A stretch of DNA of 42,688 nt from Actinacidiphila rubida (GCF_900110255.1 NZ_FODD01000054.1:1-42688), one strand, 5' to 3'; shown: positions 32,241 through 40,567, counted from the first letter of the stretch. Numbers and translations: made by a program. The notes: generated by a model from the letters alone, not told the origin.

Positions 32241-32932
32241 TGGACACACCGTGCAGGACGGCTGTGGCCGCGGCGATCGCCGGAGGATACGTCCTCGGGC
32301 GTACGCAGAAGGCGAAACTGGCCTTCGCCATCGCCACCTATCTGGCCGGGCGCCGGTTCGGCCTCGCGCCGCAGCAACTGGCCAACGAGGGCCTCCGGCA
32401 GCTCCGTGAGAATCCCAAGCTGGAGCCGCTGCGCGAGCAGATCCGCGGCGAGCTTCTGACCGCGGCCCGGTCCGCGGCCTCCTCCTCCAGCGAACGCTAC
32501 TTCACCTCCCTCGCCGACAAGCTGCGCGCACGAGGGAACGGTGCCGTCGACGAGGAATGGCCCGAGGACGAGCCCGAAGAGGGCGACGAGCCCGAGGAGG
32601 GCGAGGAGGGCGAGGAGGAGGCACCGGAGGACGAGGAAGCGTCCGACGAGGAGGAAGAGGAGAAGCCGCGGCGACGGCGTCCCTCCGGCGAAGAGCGGGA
32701 CCGCGGCACCGGCAGACGCAGGAGGCCACCGCGGGCCGCCAAGAAGACCGCGGCGAAGAAGGCGGCATCGAAGAAGGCGGCTCCCGCCAAGAAGGCGGCG
32801 TCGAAGAAGACCGCCCCGGCACGGAAGAAGTCAGCCGACAAGGCCCCGGCGCGCAAGACCGCGGCGAAGAAGGCCACATCGAAGAAGACCGCCTCGGGCA
32901 GCCGCGCCCGCGGCTCACGACAGGGGCGGTGA
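32240..32932 (+). CDS. gvpY: Gas vesicle accessory protein, GvpY-like, with acidic block and histone-H1-like tail
   Basis: A 230-residue protein. Residues 1 to about 95 are helical (TAVAAAIAGGYVLGRTQKAK, LAFAIATYLAGRRFGLAPQQ, LREQIRGELLTAARSAASSS) and match the protein found at this place in Streptomyces clusters. Residues 100-150 are almost all Glu/Asp/Pro/Gly, and residues 165-230 are Lys/Ala repeats (AAKKTAAKKAASKKAAPAKK) like histone H1 or HupS tails. The name follows position in the cluster and the conserved front half; function is unknown. The low-complexity part spans 32540-32930 and is repeat-rich at DNA level. Confidence 0.8.
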   Translation: MDTPCRTAVAAAIAGGYVLGRTQKAKLAFAIATYLAGRRFGLAPQQLANEGLRQLRENPKLEPLREQIRGELLTAARSAASSSSERYFTSLADKLRARGNGAVDEEWPEDEPEEGDEPEEGEEGEEEAPEDEEASDEEEEEKPRRRRPSGEERDRGTGRRRRPPRAAKKTAAKKAASKKAAPAKKAASKKTAPARKKSADKAPARKTAAKKATSKKTASGSRARGSRQGR

Positions 32933-32938
32933 CCGGCC

Positions 32939-33922
32939 ATGGCACAGCAGACGAAGAAGAAGCCCGCGGACGAGGACGCCGAAGGCCCCAGCGGGCTGGA
33001 TGACCTTCGCCAGGAACTCAACCGGTACCTCAGCGGCGCGACCCAAGGCTGGATCGACAAGGCCGGCGACGTGATCACGGACCTCACCGACCGCCTCCAC
33101 GACATGGCGGAGGGCGAAGGGGGCCTGGCCGAGGCGGGTTCGCGCGTGCTGCGCGGCGAGAACCCGGTCAAGGCGCTGATGTCGCAGAAGGTCAAGGACA
33201 CCAAGGACAGCGTCGTGGGCAAGGTGAAGGACACGTTCTCCGGAGGCGGGGGCGGCGGCAAGGGCAAGGGCAGCACCATCAAGGCGACGAACATCGTGGA
33301 GTTCCTCGATGTCGGCGTCCCCGTGCGCACCGCGTACGACCACTGGACCCAGTTCGAGGAGTTCAGCAGCTTCACCAAGGGCGTCCGCAGCGTGTCGCAG
33401 AACGACGAGACGGAGTCGGACTGGAACGTCAAGGTGGGCCCGTCCAGCCGCAGTTGGAAGGCCACCATTCAGGAGCAGGTGCCGGACGAACGCATCGTCT
33501 GGACGTCCGAGGGCGCCAAGGGAAGCACCCACGGCGCGGTCAGCTTCCACGAACTCGGTCCGAACCTGACGCGGATCCTCGTCGTCGTCGAGTACTTCCC
33601 CGCCGGCTTCTTCGAGAAGACGGGAAACCTGTGGCGGGCGCAGGGCCGGCGACTGCGCCTGGACCTCAAGCACTTCGGCCGCTACGTCACGCTCGGCGTC
33701 GAGGAGGAGGTCGAGGGCTGGCGCGGCGAGATCCGTGACGGCGAGGTCGTCCGCACCCATGAAGAGGGGCTCGAGGACGACGAGCGCGAAGACGACGAGT
33801 ACGAGGAAGAGGACGAGGACGAGGACGAGGACGGCGAGGACGCCCAGGAGGAGGACGACTGGGACGAAGACGAAGAGGTCGAGGACGAAGACGAGGACGA
33901 GAATGAGCGCGACGACGTATAA
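32939..33922 (+). CDS. gvpZ: Gas vesicle cluster SRPBCC (polyketide cyclase/START-like) protein, GvpZ-like
   Basis: A 327-residue protein. Residues 1 to about 105 are helical and polar (GLDDLRQELNRYLSGATQGW, IDKAGDVITDLTDRLHDMAE) and end in a Gly/Lys linker. Residues 115-265 are an SRPBCC ligand-pocket domain: IVEFLDVGVPVRTAYDHWTQ, FEEFSSFTKGVRSVSQND, ILVVVEYFPAGFFEKTGNLW and RAQGRRLRLDLKHFGRYVTL. The last 45 or so residues are nearly pure Glu/Asp. Position matches gvpZ of Streptomyces clusters. The ATG at 32939 lies 6 bases past the previous stop. Confidence 0.85.
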   Translation: MAQQTKKKPADEDAEGPSGLDDLRQELNRYLSGATQGWIDKAGDVITDLTDRLHDMAEGEGGLAEAGSRVLRGENPVKALMSQKVKDTKDSVVGKVKDTFSGGGGGGKGKGSTIKATNIVEFLDVGVPVRTAYDHWTQFEEFSSFTKGVRSVSQNDETESDWNVKVGPSSRSWKATIQEQVPDERIVWTSEGAKGSTHGAVSFHELGPNLTRILVVVEYFPAGFFEKTGNLWRAQGRRLRLDLKHFGRYVTLGVEEEVEGWRGEIRDGEVVRTHEEGLEDDEREDDEYEEEDEDEDEDGEDAQEEDDWDEDEEVEDEDEDENERDDV

Positions 33923-33937
33923 GGGTGGGTGCGGTCC

Positions 33938-34294
33938 ATGACGCAACTGGACTTCACCCCTGCCGGGTCGGCCGCCTACACTCCCGGCCCGTCCACCACG
34001 AACCTTGCCGACATCCTCGAACGCGTGCTCGACAAGGGCATCGTCATCGCGGGAGACATCAAGATCGACCTCCTCGACATCGAACTGCTCACCATTCGGC
34101 TCCGGTTGTTCGTCTCGTCGGTGGAGACGGCCAAACGCGCAGGGATCGACTGGTGGGAGACGGACCCCGCGCTCTCGTCGCGTGCCGCCGAGAGCGCGCT
34201 CGCCCAGGAGAACCGGGAGCTCCGGGAACGCGTCGCGGCGCTGGAAGAGGGCGCCGGGGACGATGACGGCGGCGAGACCGGGGAGGGGTCGTGA
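33938..34294 (+). CDS. gvpJ: Gas vesicle protein GvpJ (GvpA/J/M family)
   Basis: A 118-residue protein related to GvpA: NLADILERVLDKGIVIAGDI, KIDLLDIELLTIRLRLFVSS, VETAKRAGIDWWETDPALSS, then a helical acidic tail (LAQENRELRERVAALEEGAG). The longer tail and WWETDP mark GvpJ, a minor wall protein that helps start vesicle assembly. The ATG at 33938 has GGGTGGG upstream. Its stop overlaps the gvpL start. Confidence 0.92.
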   Translation: MTQLDFTPAGSAAYTPGPSTTNLADILERVLDKGIVIAGDIKIDLLDIELLTIRLRLFVSSVETAKRAGIDWWETDPALSSRAAESALAQENRELRERVAALEEGAGDDDGGETGEGS

Positions 34295-35175
34295 TGCCGG
34301 GGCTGCCCCGGACGACCCCGGGCAGGTCCGCCGATCAGCCGTGCTCCGACGTCGCCTCCGCACTGTGGGTCTTCGCGGTGTGCCACGCGGGCGCCTTCGC
34401 CGAACTGCCCTCAGGCGCAGGTCATCCCGAGGGCGGTCCGGTCACGCTGCTCAGGCTCGACGACCTGCTGTCGGCTGTCGTTCAGGACGTCCCGTCGAGC
34501 CGATTCAGCGAGGAAGTTCTGAAGCAACGGCTGGCGGACCCAGGCGAGTTGGAGAGCTGTGCTCGGACCCATCATCGAACGGTGACGGCCGCCGCGGAGC
34601 ACGGCCCCGTGGTGCCACTGCCCCTGGCCACGTTGTTCAACGGCGAGGCCCGCGCACGGGCCGCGCTCTGCGCCCGGCTGCCCCATTTCCACGCGGCGCT
34701 GACACGCGTGCGGGGACGCGAGGAATGGGCGGTCAAGGTGTCGCTACGGCAGACCGGGACGGCGAGTGCGCCGTCGGCTCCCCAGGACGCCCCGGGTGGG
34801 CAGGCGGGGGCCGGGCGCGCCTACCTCACGCGCGTCCGTGGACGCGAGCGCGAGCGCGTGGCCCGGCACGAGCAGGCGGTCGCCGCGGCAGCACGGGTCC
34901 ACCGCGCGGCGAGTGCCCTCGCCGTCGAGTCCGTGCAACGACGCCCGCACAGCCCGCAGATCACCGGGAAGGACCGTCTTCAGCTGATGAACGCCGCCTA
35001 CCTGGTCGACCGCGGGCGCGCGCTGGACCTGGCCACGGTCCTGCAACGTGCGGGCGCCGACGCGGCGTCGGCAGACGTGGAGGTCGAGGTCTCCGGTCCC
35101 TGGGTGCCTTACTCGTTCACCGAGCCAGTAGAGGCACCGGACGACAGCCCCGAGCGCGCCGGCAGCCGGACGTGA
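34294..35175 (+). CDS. gvpL: Gas vesicle protein GvpL (GvpL/GvpF family)
   Basis: A 293-residue second member of the GvpF/L family: LWVFAVCHAGAFAELPSGAG, LLRLDDLLSAVVQDVPSSRF, HHRTVTAAAEHGPVVPLPLA, REEWAVKVSLRQTG and, after a variable Gly/Ala linker, LQLMNAAYLVDRGRALDLAT with VSGPWVPYSFTEP. The internal linker makes it longer than GvpF. Start: the ATG at 34294 overlaps the gvpJ stop and has GAGGGG 5 bases away; the adjacent GTG at 34291 is too close to that site. Confidence 0.9.
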   Translation: MPGLPRTTPGRSADQPCSDVASALWVFAVCHAGAFAELPSGAGHPEGGPVTLLRLDDLLSAVVQDVPSSRFSEEVLKQRLADPGELESCARTHHRTVTAAAEHGPVVPLPLATLFNGEARARAALCARLPHFHAALTRVRGREEWAVKVSLRQTGTASAPSAPQDAPGGQAGAGRAYLTRVRGRERERVARHEQAVAAAARVHRAASALAVESVQRRPHSPQITGKDRLQLMNAAYLVDRGRALDLATVLQRAGADAASADVEVEVSGPWVPYSFTEPVEAPDDSPERAGSRT

Positions 35176-35405
35176 GCGCCGCCGGCTCCGGCGTCGTGGC
35201 CTGGTCCGGTCCGGAGGCCGGCGCGCCCATCGGCGTTCCTCTCGTCGACCTCCTCGACCGCGTCCTGGGAACGGGCGTCGTGATCAGTGGCGACCTGGTG
35301 ATCGCGATCGCCGAGGTCCCGTTGATCCGTCTGTCCCTGCACGCCCTCCTCGCGTCGGTCAGTGAACGCGTGCCGGCCCCCTGGAGTGACGGGGGTCCGC
35401 TGTGA
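35172..35405 (+). CDS. gvpS: Gas vesicle protein GvpS (GvpA family)
   Basis: A 77-residue third GvpA-related protein: IGVPLVDLLDRVLGTGVVIS, GDLVIAIAEVPLIRLSLHAL, LASVSERVP. The name GvpS is used for this short paralogue in Streptomyces clusters. The GTG at 35172 overlaps the gvpL stop, and its own stop overlaps the gvpK GTG, both by 4 bases. Confidence 0.9.
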   Translation: MSAAGSGVVAWSGPEAGAPIGVPLVDLLDRVLGTGVVISGDLVIAIAEVPLIRLSLHALLASVSERVPAPWSDGGPL

Positions 35406-35686
35406 ACGCGCCCCGTGTGAACGTCGATCCCGATCACGCAGCTCGTGACCTGGTCTCCCTCGTGCTGACCCTGGTCGAGCTCCTTCGCCAGCTGATGGAG
35501 CGCCAGGCGATCCGGCGCATCGATGAGGGCGGCCTCACCGAGGACCAGGAGGAGGCGCTGGGCACGGCCCTGATGATGCTCGACCGCACCATGACCGAAC
35601 TGTGCGAGCACCATGGTCTGAGCAGGTCGGACCTCGGCCTCGACCTGGGCCCCCTCGGGCCTCTGCTGGCTGATACCGAGTGGTGA
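35402..35686 (+). CDS. gvpK: Gas vesicle protein GvpK
   Basis: A 94-residue protein: NVDPDHAARDLVSLVLTLVE, LLRQLMERQAIRRIDEGGLT, EDQEEALGTALMMLDRTMTE, LCEHHGLSRSDLGLDLGPLG. The DLVSLVLTLVELLRQLMERQA stretch is the family signature. GvpK is an accessory protein that closes the cluster here. GTG start at 35402. The sigma-factor gene starts about 100 bases on. Confidence 0.94.
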   Translation: MNAPRVNVDPDHAARDLVSLVLTLVELLRQLMERQAIRRIDEGGLTEDQEEALGTALMMLDRTMTELCEHHGLSRSDLGLDLGPLGPLLADTEW

Positions 35687-35786
35687 AGCCCCAACGGCGA
35701 ACTGACGCACGGGACTTCGATGATGCGTGCCACGACTCGTGTCGGGTAGGCGACGTTGACACACTCGGCGAACGTTGGGCGATCGC

Positions 35787-36677
35787 ATGACGGTACCGAC
35801 GCACGGGACAGGAACCACCACGACGCCGGCGCAGCCTGGCCACATCGTTCCACCCGTGGGCGGACTTCCGGTCGTCGAAGACGCGAGGAAGGTCACCGCG
35901 AGGGATGCCCGACAGCTGTCGAAGCTGTTCCTCGATCGGTTGCGGTCCCTGGACGAGGGCACCGCGGAGTACTCGTACGTGCGCGGCACGCTGATCGAGA
36001 TGAACATGTCGCTGGTGCGATTCTCGGCGCGGCGGTTCCAGGGACGGGGCACCGAGGAGCAGGAGGACATACTCCAGGTCGGCGCTGTCGGGTTGATCAA
36101 GGCGATCGACCGGTTCGACCTGAGCCGGGAGGTGGAGTTCACCACCTTCGCGATTCCCTACATCGTCGGAGAGATGAAACGCCATTTCCGTGACACCACG
36201 TGGGCGGTACATGTGCCGCGCCGCCTGCAGGAGTTGCGCGTGCAACTGGCCAAGGCGAAGGAACGTCTGACGGCGGTGCTGGACGCCCCGCCCACCGTCG
36301 CCGAACTCGCCGCACACCTGGAGCTCACCGAGGACGAGGTCATCGACGGCCTGGTGGCCGCGAACGGCTACACCGCCGGTTCGATCGACCTGCCCACAGG
36401 CACCGAGGGCAGCGACGGCGAAGGCACCGGCCGCTCCTACGCCGACACCATCGGCGCCCCGGACCCAACCCTGGATCTGGTGGAGGACTTCCAAGCCCTC
36501 GCGCCTTTGCTGGCCGGGCTCGACGACCGGGAACGCCTGATCCTGCAGCTGCGGTTCGGCCAGGACATGACCCAGGCCGAGATCGGGGACGAACTCGGCT
36601 ACTCCCAGATGCACATCTCCCGCCTGCTTTCCCGGACACTCAGCCGTCTGCGCCGCGGCATGCTCGCCAACCAATAG
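35787..36677 (+). CDS. RNA polymerase sigma factor, SigB/SigF type
   Basis: A 296-residue alternative sigma factor of the stress/sporulation group. Region 2 reads LVRFSARRFQGRGTEEQEDI, LQVGAVGLIKAIDRFDLSRE, VEFTTFAIPYIVGEMKRHFR; region 3 has WAVHVPRRLQELRVQLAKA and PTVAELAAHLELTEDEVIDG; region 4 is LDDRERLILQLRFGQDMTQA with EIGDELGYSQMHISRLLSRT. S. coelicolor has about nine such paralogues, including SigB for osmotic stress, so the exact member cannot be named. ATG at 35787 is preferred to the TTG at 35775. No anti-sigma gene is adjacent. It follows the gas-vesicle cluster on the same strand and may serve it. Confidence 0.93.
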   Translation: MTVPTHGTGTTTTPAQPGHIVPPVGGLPVVEDARKVTARDARQLSKLFLDRLRSLDEGTAEYSYVRGTLIEMNMSLVRFSARRFQGRGTEEQEDILQVGAVGLIKAIDRFDLSREVEFTTFAIPYIVGEMKRHFRDTTWAVHVPRRLQELRVQLAKAKERLTAVLDAPPTVAELAAHLELTEDEVIDGLVAANGYTAGSIDLPTGTEGSDGEGTGRSYADTIGAPDPTLDLVEDFQALAPLLAGLDDRERLILQLRFGQDMTQAEIGDELGYSQMHISRLLSRTLSRLRRGMLANQ

Positions 36678-36817
36678 GCGTCAGGAGTGCCCCATCTGCC
36701 GCGCAAGCCGGCCGAGTCACCGGCCGAGCGCCTCGCGAAGCTCTGCCCCGTCGGCACCGGCGGATGTGCCCGAAACACCGGTCGCCTTCGCCCGTGTGTC
36801 CGCTGCCGCGAAGCGGC

Positions 36818-37318
36818 TCACCTGAACAGCGCGTCGGCCGCCTTCTTGAGTGCGCGGGGATGGGCGGGATTGCGCGGCGCCTTCTGCTTGGCTTCCAGCA
36901 ACTCCTCGCCGATCTCCTGTAGTTCCTTGCGTCCCAGGGCGGCGCGCACTTTGGGGAACCACTCCCCTTCCTCCTCTCCCATGTGATGGTTCATCGACTC
37001 GATCAGGACCGTGGTCTTGGCGTCGAAGCGTTCGTCCCGCGGACTCATCAGCGCGAGTTCGGCGCAGAGCACGTCCGCCACGTGGTGTTCCTCGTAGCCC
37101 TCCAGGACGTCGCCGTCCACCTCGGGCACCAGTTCCCGCACCCGTGGGTACATGACCTGGTTCTCGATGTAGGTGTGTGCGGTCAGCTCTTCGATGATCT
37201 GCCGGACCAGCCTGCTCTTCGTCTTCGTGGCGCGCTCGCCGGCCGCCTCGAAGTCGCGGAAGAGCTTGCGTACGGCCTTGTGGTCTTCCTTCAGCAGCAC
37301 GATGGCATCCGTGGACAT
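36818..37318 (-). CDS. Hemerythrin HHE-domain protein
   Basis: A 166-residue four-helix protein with the ligands of a hemerythrin-like diiron site: His13 (LLKEDHKAV), His48 and Glu52 (ELTAHTYIENQVMYP), His78/His79 (YEEHHVADVL), His111/His112 and Glu115 (MNHHMGEEEGEWFP). Such proteins bind oxygen or take part in oxidative and nitrosative stress handling in the cytoplasm. The ATG at 37318 has AGAAGGG upstream. The gene converges with the sigma factor and diverges from the BrkB pseudogene. Confidence 0.92.
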   Translation of the reverse strand: MSTDAIVLLKEDHKAVRKLFRDFEAAGERATKTKSRLVRQIIEELTAHTYIENQVMYPRVRELVPEVDGDVLEGYEEHHVADVLCAELALMSPRDERFDAKTTVLIESMNHHMGEEEGEWFPKVRAALGRKELQEIGEELLEAKQKAPRNPAHPRALKKAADALFR

Positions 37319-37626
37319 GGCCGTTTCCCTTCTCTCAGGATCCGGGCCCTCGCTTTGGCCCCTGCCCCGCCACAGAGAAGCCATTCCCGCCACGGAGCCG
37401 AGCGCGGGGTTGCGCGCCGTAACTGTCAGTGACCACCTCAACCTGGCTCGTCGAACGGCGTGTAGCGGCCGGGCGCGGTTGAGCGAACGGCGCAGTCCTC
37501 GAACACGCTGAGCGATTTGCGGCATATGGTGCATACAGAGCGGCGGCCGAAAATGCGTTCTGAACTGGCAAGGATCCGCGGAACGGGCCGTACGGCCTGC
37601 GTCCTCATGAGCGGAGGAGACCAACG
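37319..37626. promoter_or_regulatory. 308-base divergent region between hemerythrin and BrkB genes
   Basis: Holds the promoters of both neighbours. No gene with a ribosome site was seen in it, and no inverted repeat of note. Confidence 0.4.
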
Positions 37627-38633
37627 ATGGCAGAACGAGAACCCGAGCGCGGTGCCACCGCTCACGGAGCCAGTCGGGCCGAGCAGGCACCCGGGAAACC
37701 GTCGGATCTCCCCCGCGGATCGTCACGCGAGATCCTGAAACGCACGTTCAGGGAGTACAAGGCCGACAACCTGCCCGACCTGGCGGCGGCACTCACCTAC
37801 TACGCGATTCTCGCGATCTTCCCGGCCCTGCTGGCTCTCGTCTCGATCGTCGCCTGCTGGGCAAGTCGACAGCCAAGTCCCTTACCGACAACATCACCAG
37901 CGTGGCACCTGGTGCCGTCCGCTCCACGCTGACCAGCATCGTCGCTCAGGTGCAGGCCAGCGGCAACAAGGCAGTGATCCCCCTGATCATCGGAGTCGCG
38001 GTCGCCCTCCGGTCGGCGTCCGGATACGTGGCGGCCTTCATGCGGGCCGGCAACGCCGTCTACGACGTCGGCGAAGGACGCCCCGCGTGGAAGACACTGC
38101 CCATCCGGTTCTCGATCACGGTCTTCATCGTCGTCGCCATGGCCGCGATCTCGGTCGGCATCGTGTTCACCGGCAGCCTCGCGCGCAAGACCGGCAGCAT
38201 CCTGGGCCTCGGCGACACGGCCGTGACCGTCTGGAACTACGCCAAATGGCCGGTCATGATCATCCTGTTCGCGCTGGTCGTCGCCGTCCTGCACTGGGCC
38301 GCCCCCAACGTCCGACACGGCTTCGCGTGGATCACCCGCGGCAGCCTGCTGAGTGTCGGCATCTGGGTCCTCGCATCGGCCCTCTTCGCCGTCTACGTCG
38401 CGAACTTCAGCAGCTACAACAAGACCTACGGCACCTTTGCCGGGATCATCGTCTTCCTGATCTGGCTGTGGATCTCCAACATCGCCCTGCTCCTGGGCCT
38501 GGAGTACAGCGCGGAAGCCGAACGCACCCGGGCCCACGAGGGCGGCCAACCGCTCGACGCAGAGCCCTACGTCGAGCCGCGCGACCCCCAACCCTTGACC
38601 CGTCACCTTCCCAAGATCGCGCGCGGAGGGTGA
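37627..38633 (+). pseudogene. YihY/BrkB-family membrane protein, frameshifted
   Basis: The gene begins at the ATG at 37627 after GGAGG and reads into the first membrane helix (REYKADNLPDLAAALTYYAI, LAIFPALLALVSIV). At about 37851 the frame is lost by a single-base deletion; the expected GLLGKSTAKSLTDNITSVAP continues in the next frame. From there to 38633 the sequence is normal: VIPLIIGVAVALRSASGYVA, AFMRAGNAVYDVGEGRPAWK, TLPIRFSITVFIVVAMAAIS, GTFAGIIVFLIWLWISNIAL, LLGLEYSAEAER. YihY/BrkB proteins have six helices and an unclear transport or envelope function. Because all other residues are well kept, the loss is recent or a sequencing error. Confidence 0.88.
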
Positions 38634-38872
38634 ACGCGGACCTGCCTGGAACGGACGCCTTCGACGGCGCCACGCAGTTCGTCCGCCAGGAAGACGTCGC
38701 CGCGTCCATTCCCTGCGGCAAGGACGTGAACGACTTCGTCGCGGCGGTGCGCCCCTATGCGGACGCCGGTTTCGACGAGATAGCGCTGGTCCAGGTCGGC
38801 GGCGGCCACCAGAAACCGTTCCTCCGATGGGCCCAGGAGACGCTGCTGCCGGCTCTCCGCGAGTCGCTCTGA
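38630..38872 (+). pseudogene. F420-dependent LLM-class oxidoreductase, C-terminal fragment
   Basis: About 80 residues (LPGTDAFDGATQFVRQEDVA, ASIPCGKDVNDFVAAVRPYA, DAGFDEIALVQVGGGHQKPF, LRWAQETLLPALRESL) match the end of luciferase-like F420-dependent oxidoreductases, which are normally about 320 residues. The F420-binding front is missing. The fragment is joined to the BrkB end by a GTGA overlap that looks like a natural start but can only give a partial protein. Confidence 0.75.
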
Positions 38873-39485
38873 CAAAAGGACACTGTCGTCGAGGTGGGCA
38901 AGGTCCGCGAGCGAGCGGTAGACGGCTTCGGCGTCCGACTCGACAGCAACCGCTCCACGGCCCGGGTCATCGCCTTTGCCTCCCGACCTGACCGTCAGGA
39001 GCGTCGAGGAGGCCGCATGGCCCGGCCACCCGCTCTGGAAGAGCCTTCTGCCCGCACCCCGGCTGGACTCGCATGTGGTCACGTTGCCGGCGTAGCACAG
39101 CTGAGCAGCTCGTCGAGTGCCGCCACCGGTGCCCTGGCCGGCGCGGTCTCGGGCCAGCAGACAGGGCACGAGACCGTTCCCGCGATTCGTCGCACTCTCG
39201 CTATCGGTTCTCGGAGCGAACGATGGCACCGGCTGGGCAACGGGACAGGATGTGCCGTGACTTGGCACCAGCCGATCGGCCCGGCCGCCGACGGGCAGCC
39301 CTGCCCGCGACGGTTTCGTTGGCCCTCGGCAGCGGGGCCCGCGGCGGGCCGGCGCCTACCGGAGATACCTGGTCGCCACGGTCGTGCGCTTGGCCGGCTG
39401 AGCCGTCGCGTCGATCGCTGCTGGGAGCCGCTCTGAGCACCGGCTGCCTCTAGGCGTGCCATCCCATGACATGGGTTCCTCGCTG
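38873..39485. other. 613-base gap, no gene recognised
   Basis: Open frames exist on both strands without ribosome sites. One minus-strand stretch ending at about 39356 (RLPAAIDATAQPAKRTTVAT then RYLR and a stop) looks mildly coding-like but is not recognised. Probably another patch of decayed DNA following the LLM fragment. Confidence 0.4.
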
Positions 39486-40475
39486 TCAGACTCGGCGAGC
39501 ATAGGACGTGAGGCGATCGGCGAGCGCGACGACAAGTTCGCGGAGTTCATCGGGGCGGTCGATGACGAACGGCCGGTCGAGTGCCGCGAGCACTGGAGGC
39601 AACCAGTCGAGCCGCTCTGCCCGCAGTTCGACGCGCAGCCAGCGCTCGGTCGTTCGGTCCTCGCCGGCCGCGGGCTCGTGCTCCTCGACGCTCGCGACGC
39701 TGATGGGAAGGCGGGCGCGGATCTGCTCAACCGTCCCGTGGATCCGCAACGTCACCTCATGCCGGTACCCGGCCGTGGCGAATCCTGACAACACGCGCTG
39801 TGCAGGAGCGGGACCCACTGGCGCTTCGAATGAGCCGGGCAGGGTCCGCGCGTCCGCGATGCGATCGAGCCGGAGGGTTCGATCCTCGCCGATCCGGGCG
39901 TCCTTGCCCGTGACGTACCAACGGCCCGCATGGGCGACGATCCCGTATGCGTGCAGTGTGCGTTCGCTGGGCCGTCCGTCACGGTCGGTGTAGCGGATCG
40001 AGACCGGTCGCCGGTGGCGCACCGCATCGGCGAGGGTAAGCAGGACCCCGGCGTCCGGGGTGTCGAACTCGCCGGGCTGGTCTGTGAAGGCGAGAGATTC
40101 CAGGAGTGGGTCGAGACGACGGGCGATGTGCTTGGGCAGCACTCGCCGGATCTTCGCCGACGCCGTCTCGTTTGCCGTGCGCTCCGTCGTCGTCAGCCCT
40201 GCCCGGCGGCCGGCGATCAGGCCGAGCAGCACGGCCAGCGCTTCGTCGTCGCTGAGCATGAGCGGAGGCAAGCGGTACCCGGGAGCCAGCCGGTACCCGC
40301 CGTAGCGACCGCGCACCGACTCCACGGGCACGTCCAGGTCGACCAGCTGGTCCACATACCGCCGCACCGTGCGCCCTTCGACGCCGAGACGGTCGGCGAG
40401 CTCGGCCACAGTCCGCGTGCCGCCCGACTGCAACAGCTCCAGGAGTGTCAGCACGCGGCCGGTGGGTCGAGGCAT
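39486..40475 (-). CDS. WYL-domain transcriptional regulator (YafY type)
   Basis: A 329-residue regulator. Residues 3-58 are a winged helix (VLTLLELLQSGGTRTVAELA, DRLGVEGRTVRRYVDQLVDL, RYGGYRLAPGYRLPPLMLSD). The middle holds the WYL domain (RRPVSIRYTDRDGRPSERTL, HAYGIVAHAGRWYVTGKDAR, EDRTLRLDRIADARTLPGSF). The C-terminal WCX part is PERAERLDWLPPVLAALDRP-like. WYL proteins sense small ligands or nucleic acids. The ATG at 40475 is used; a GTG two codons earlier is possible. It diverges from the VOC gene with an inverted repeat between, so the VOC gene is the likely target. Confidence 0.92.
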   Translation of the reverse strand: MPRPTGRVLTLLELLQSGGTRTVAELADRLGVEGRTVRRYVDQLVDLDVPVESVRGRYGGYRLAPGYRLPPLMLSDDEALAVLLGLIAGRRAGLTTTERTANETASAKIRRVLPKHIARRLDPLLESLAFTDQPGEFDTPDAGVLLTLADAVRHRRPVSIRYTDRDGRPSERTLHAYGIVAHAGRWYVTGKDARIGEDRTLRLDRIADARTLPGSFEAPVGPAPAQRVLSGFATAGYRHEVTLRIHGTVEQIRARLPISVASVEEHEPAAGEDRTTERWLRVELRAERLDWLPPVLAALDRPFVIDRPDELRELVVALADRLTSYARRV

Positions 40476-40492
40476 GTTCACAGCCTAACGCG

Positions 40493-40519
40493 AATACAGG
40501 ACCGATTCTGTCCAGTATT
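40493..40519. promoter_or_regulatory. Inverted repeat operator between WYL regulator and VOC gene
   Basis: AATACAGGAC and GTCCAGTATT form a 10-base inverted repeat with one mismatch and a 7-base spacer. It begins 18 bases from the regulator start and ends 49 bases before the VOC start, so one bound dimer could control both. Confidence 0.6.
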
Positions 40520-40567
40520 TCTTCTAACCTGCGACGTGTACGCCTCCAGCACAGCCAAGGAGATCCC

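Noticed and set aside
33770..33920. Repetitive purine-rich DNA considered as a tandem repeat or CRISPR-like array
   Set aside because: It is the codon pattern of a Glu/Asp-rich tail; there are no regular spacers. No CRISPR array was seen anywhere in the window.
30788..35405. The three GvpA-like genes (gvpA, gvpJ, gvpS) as a recent duplication
   Set aside because: They differ strongly outside the core and match the three distinct paralogues normal for these clusters.
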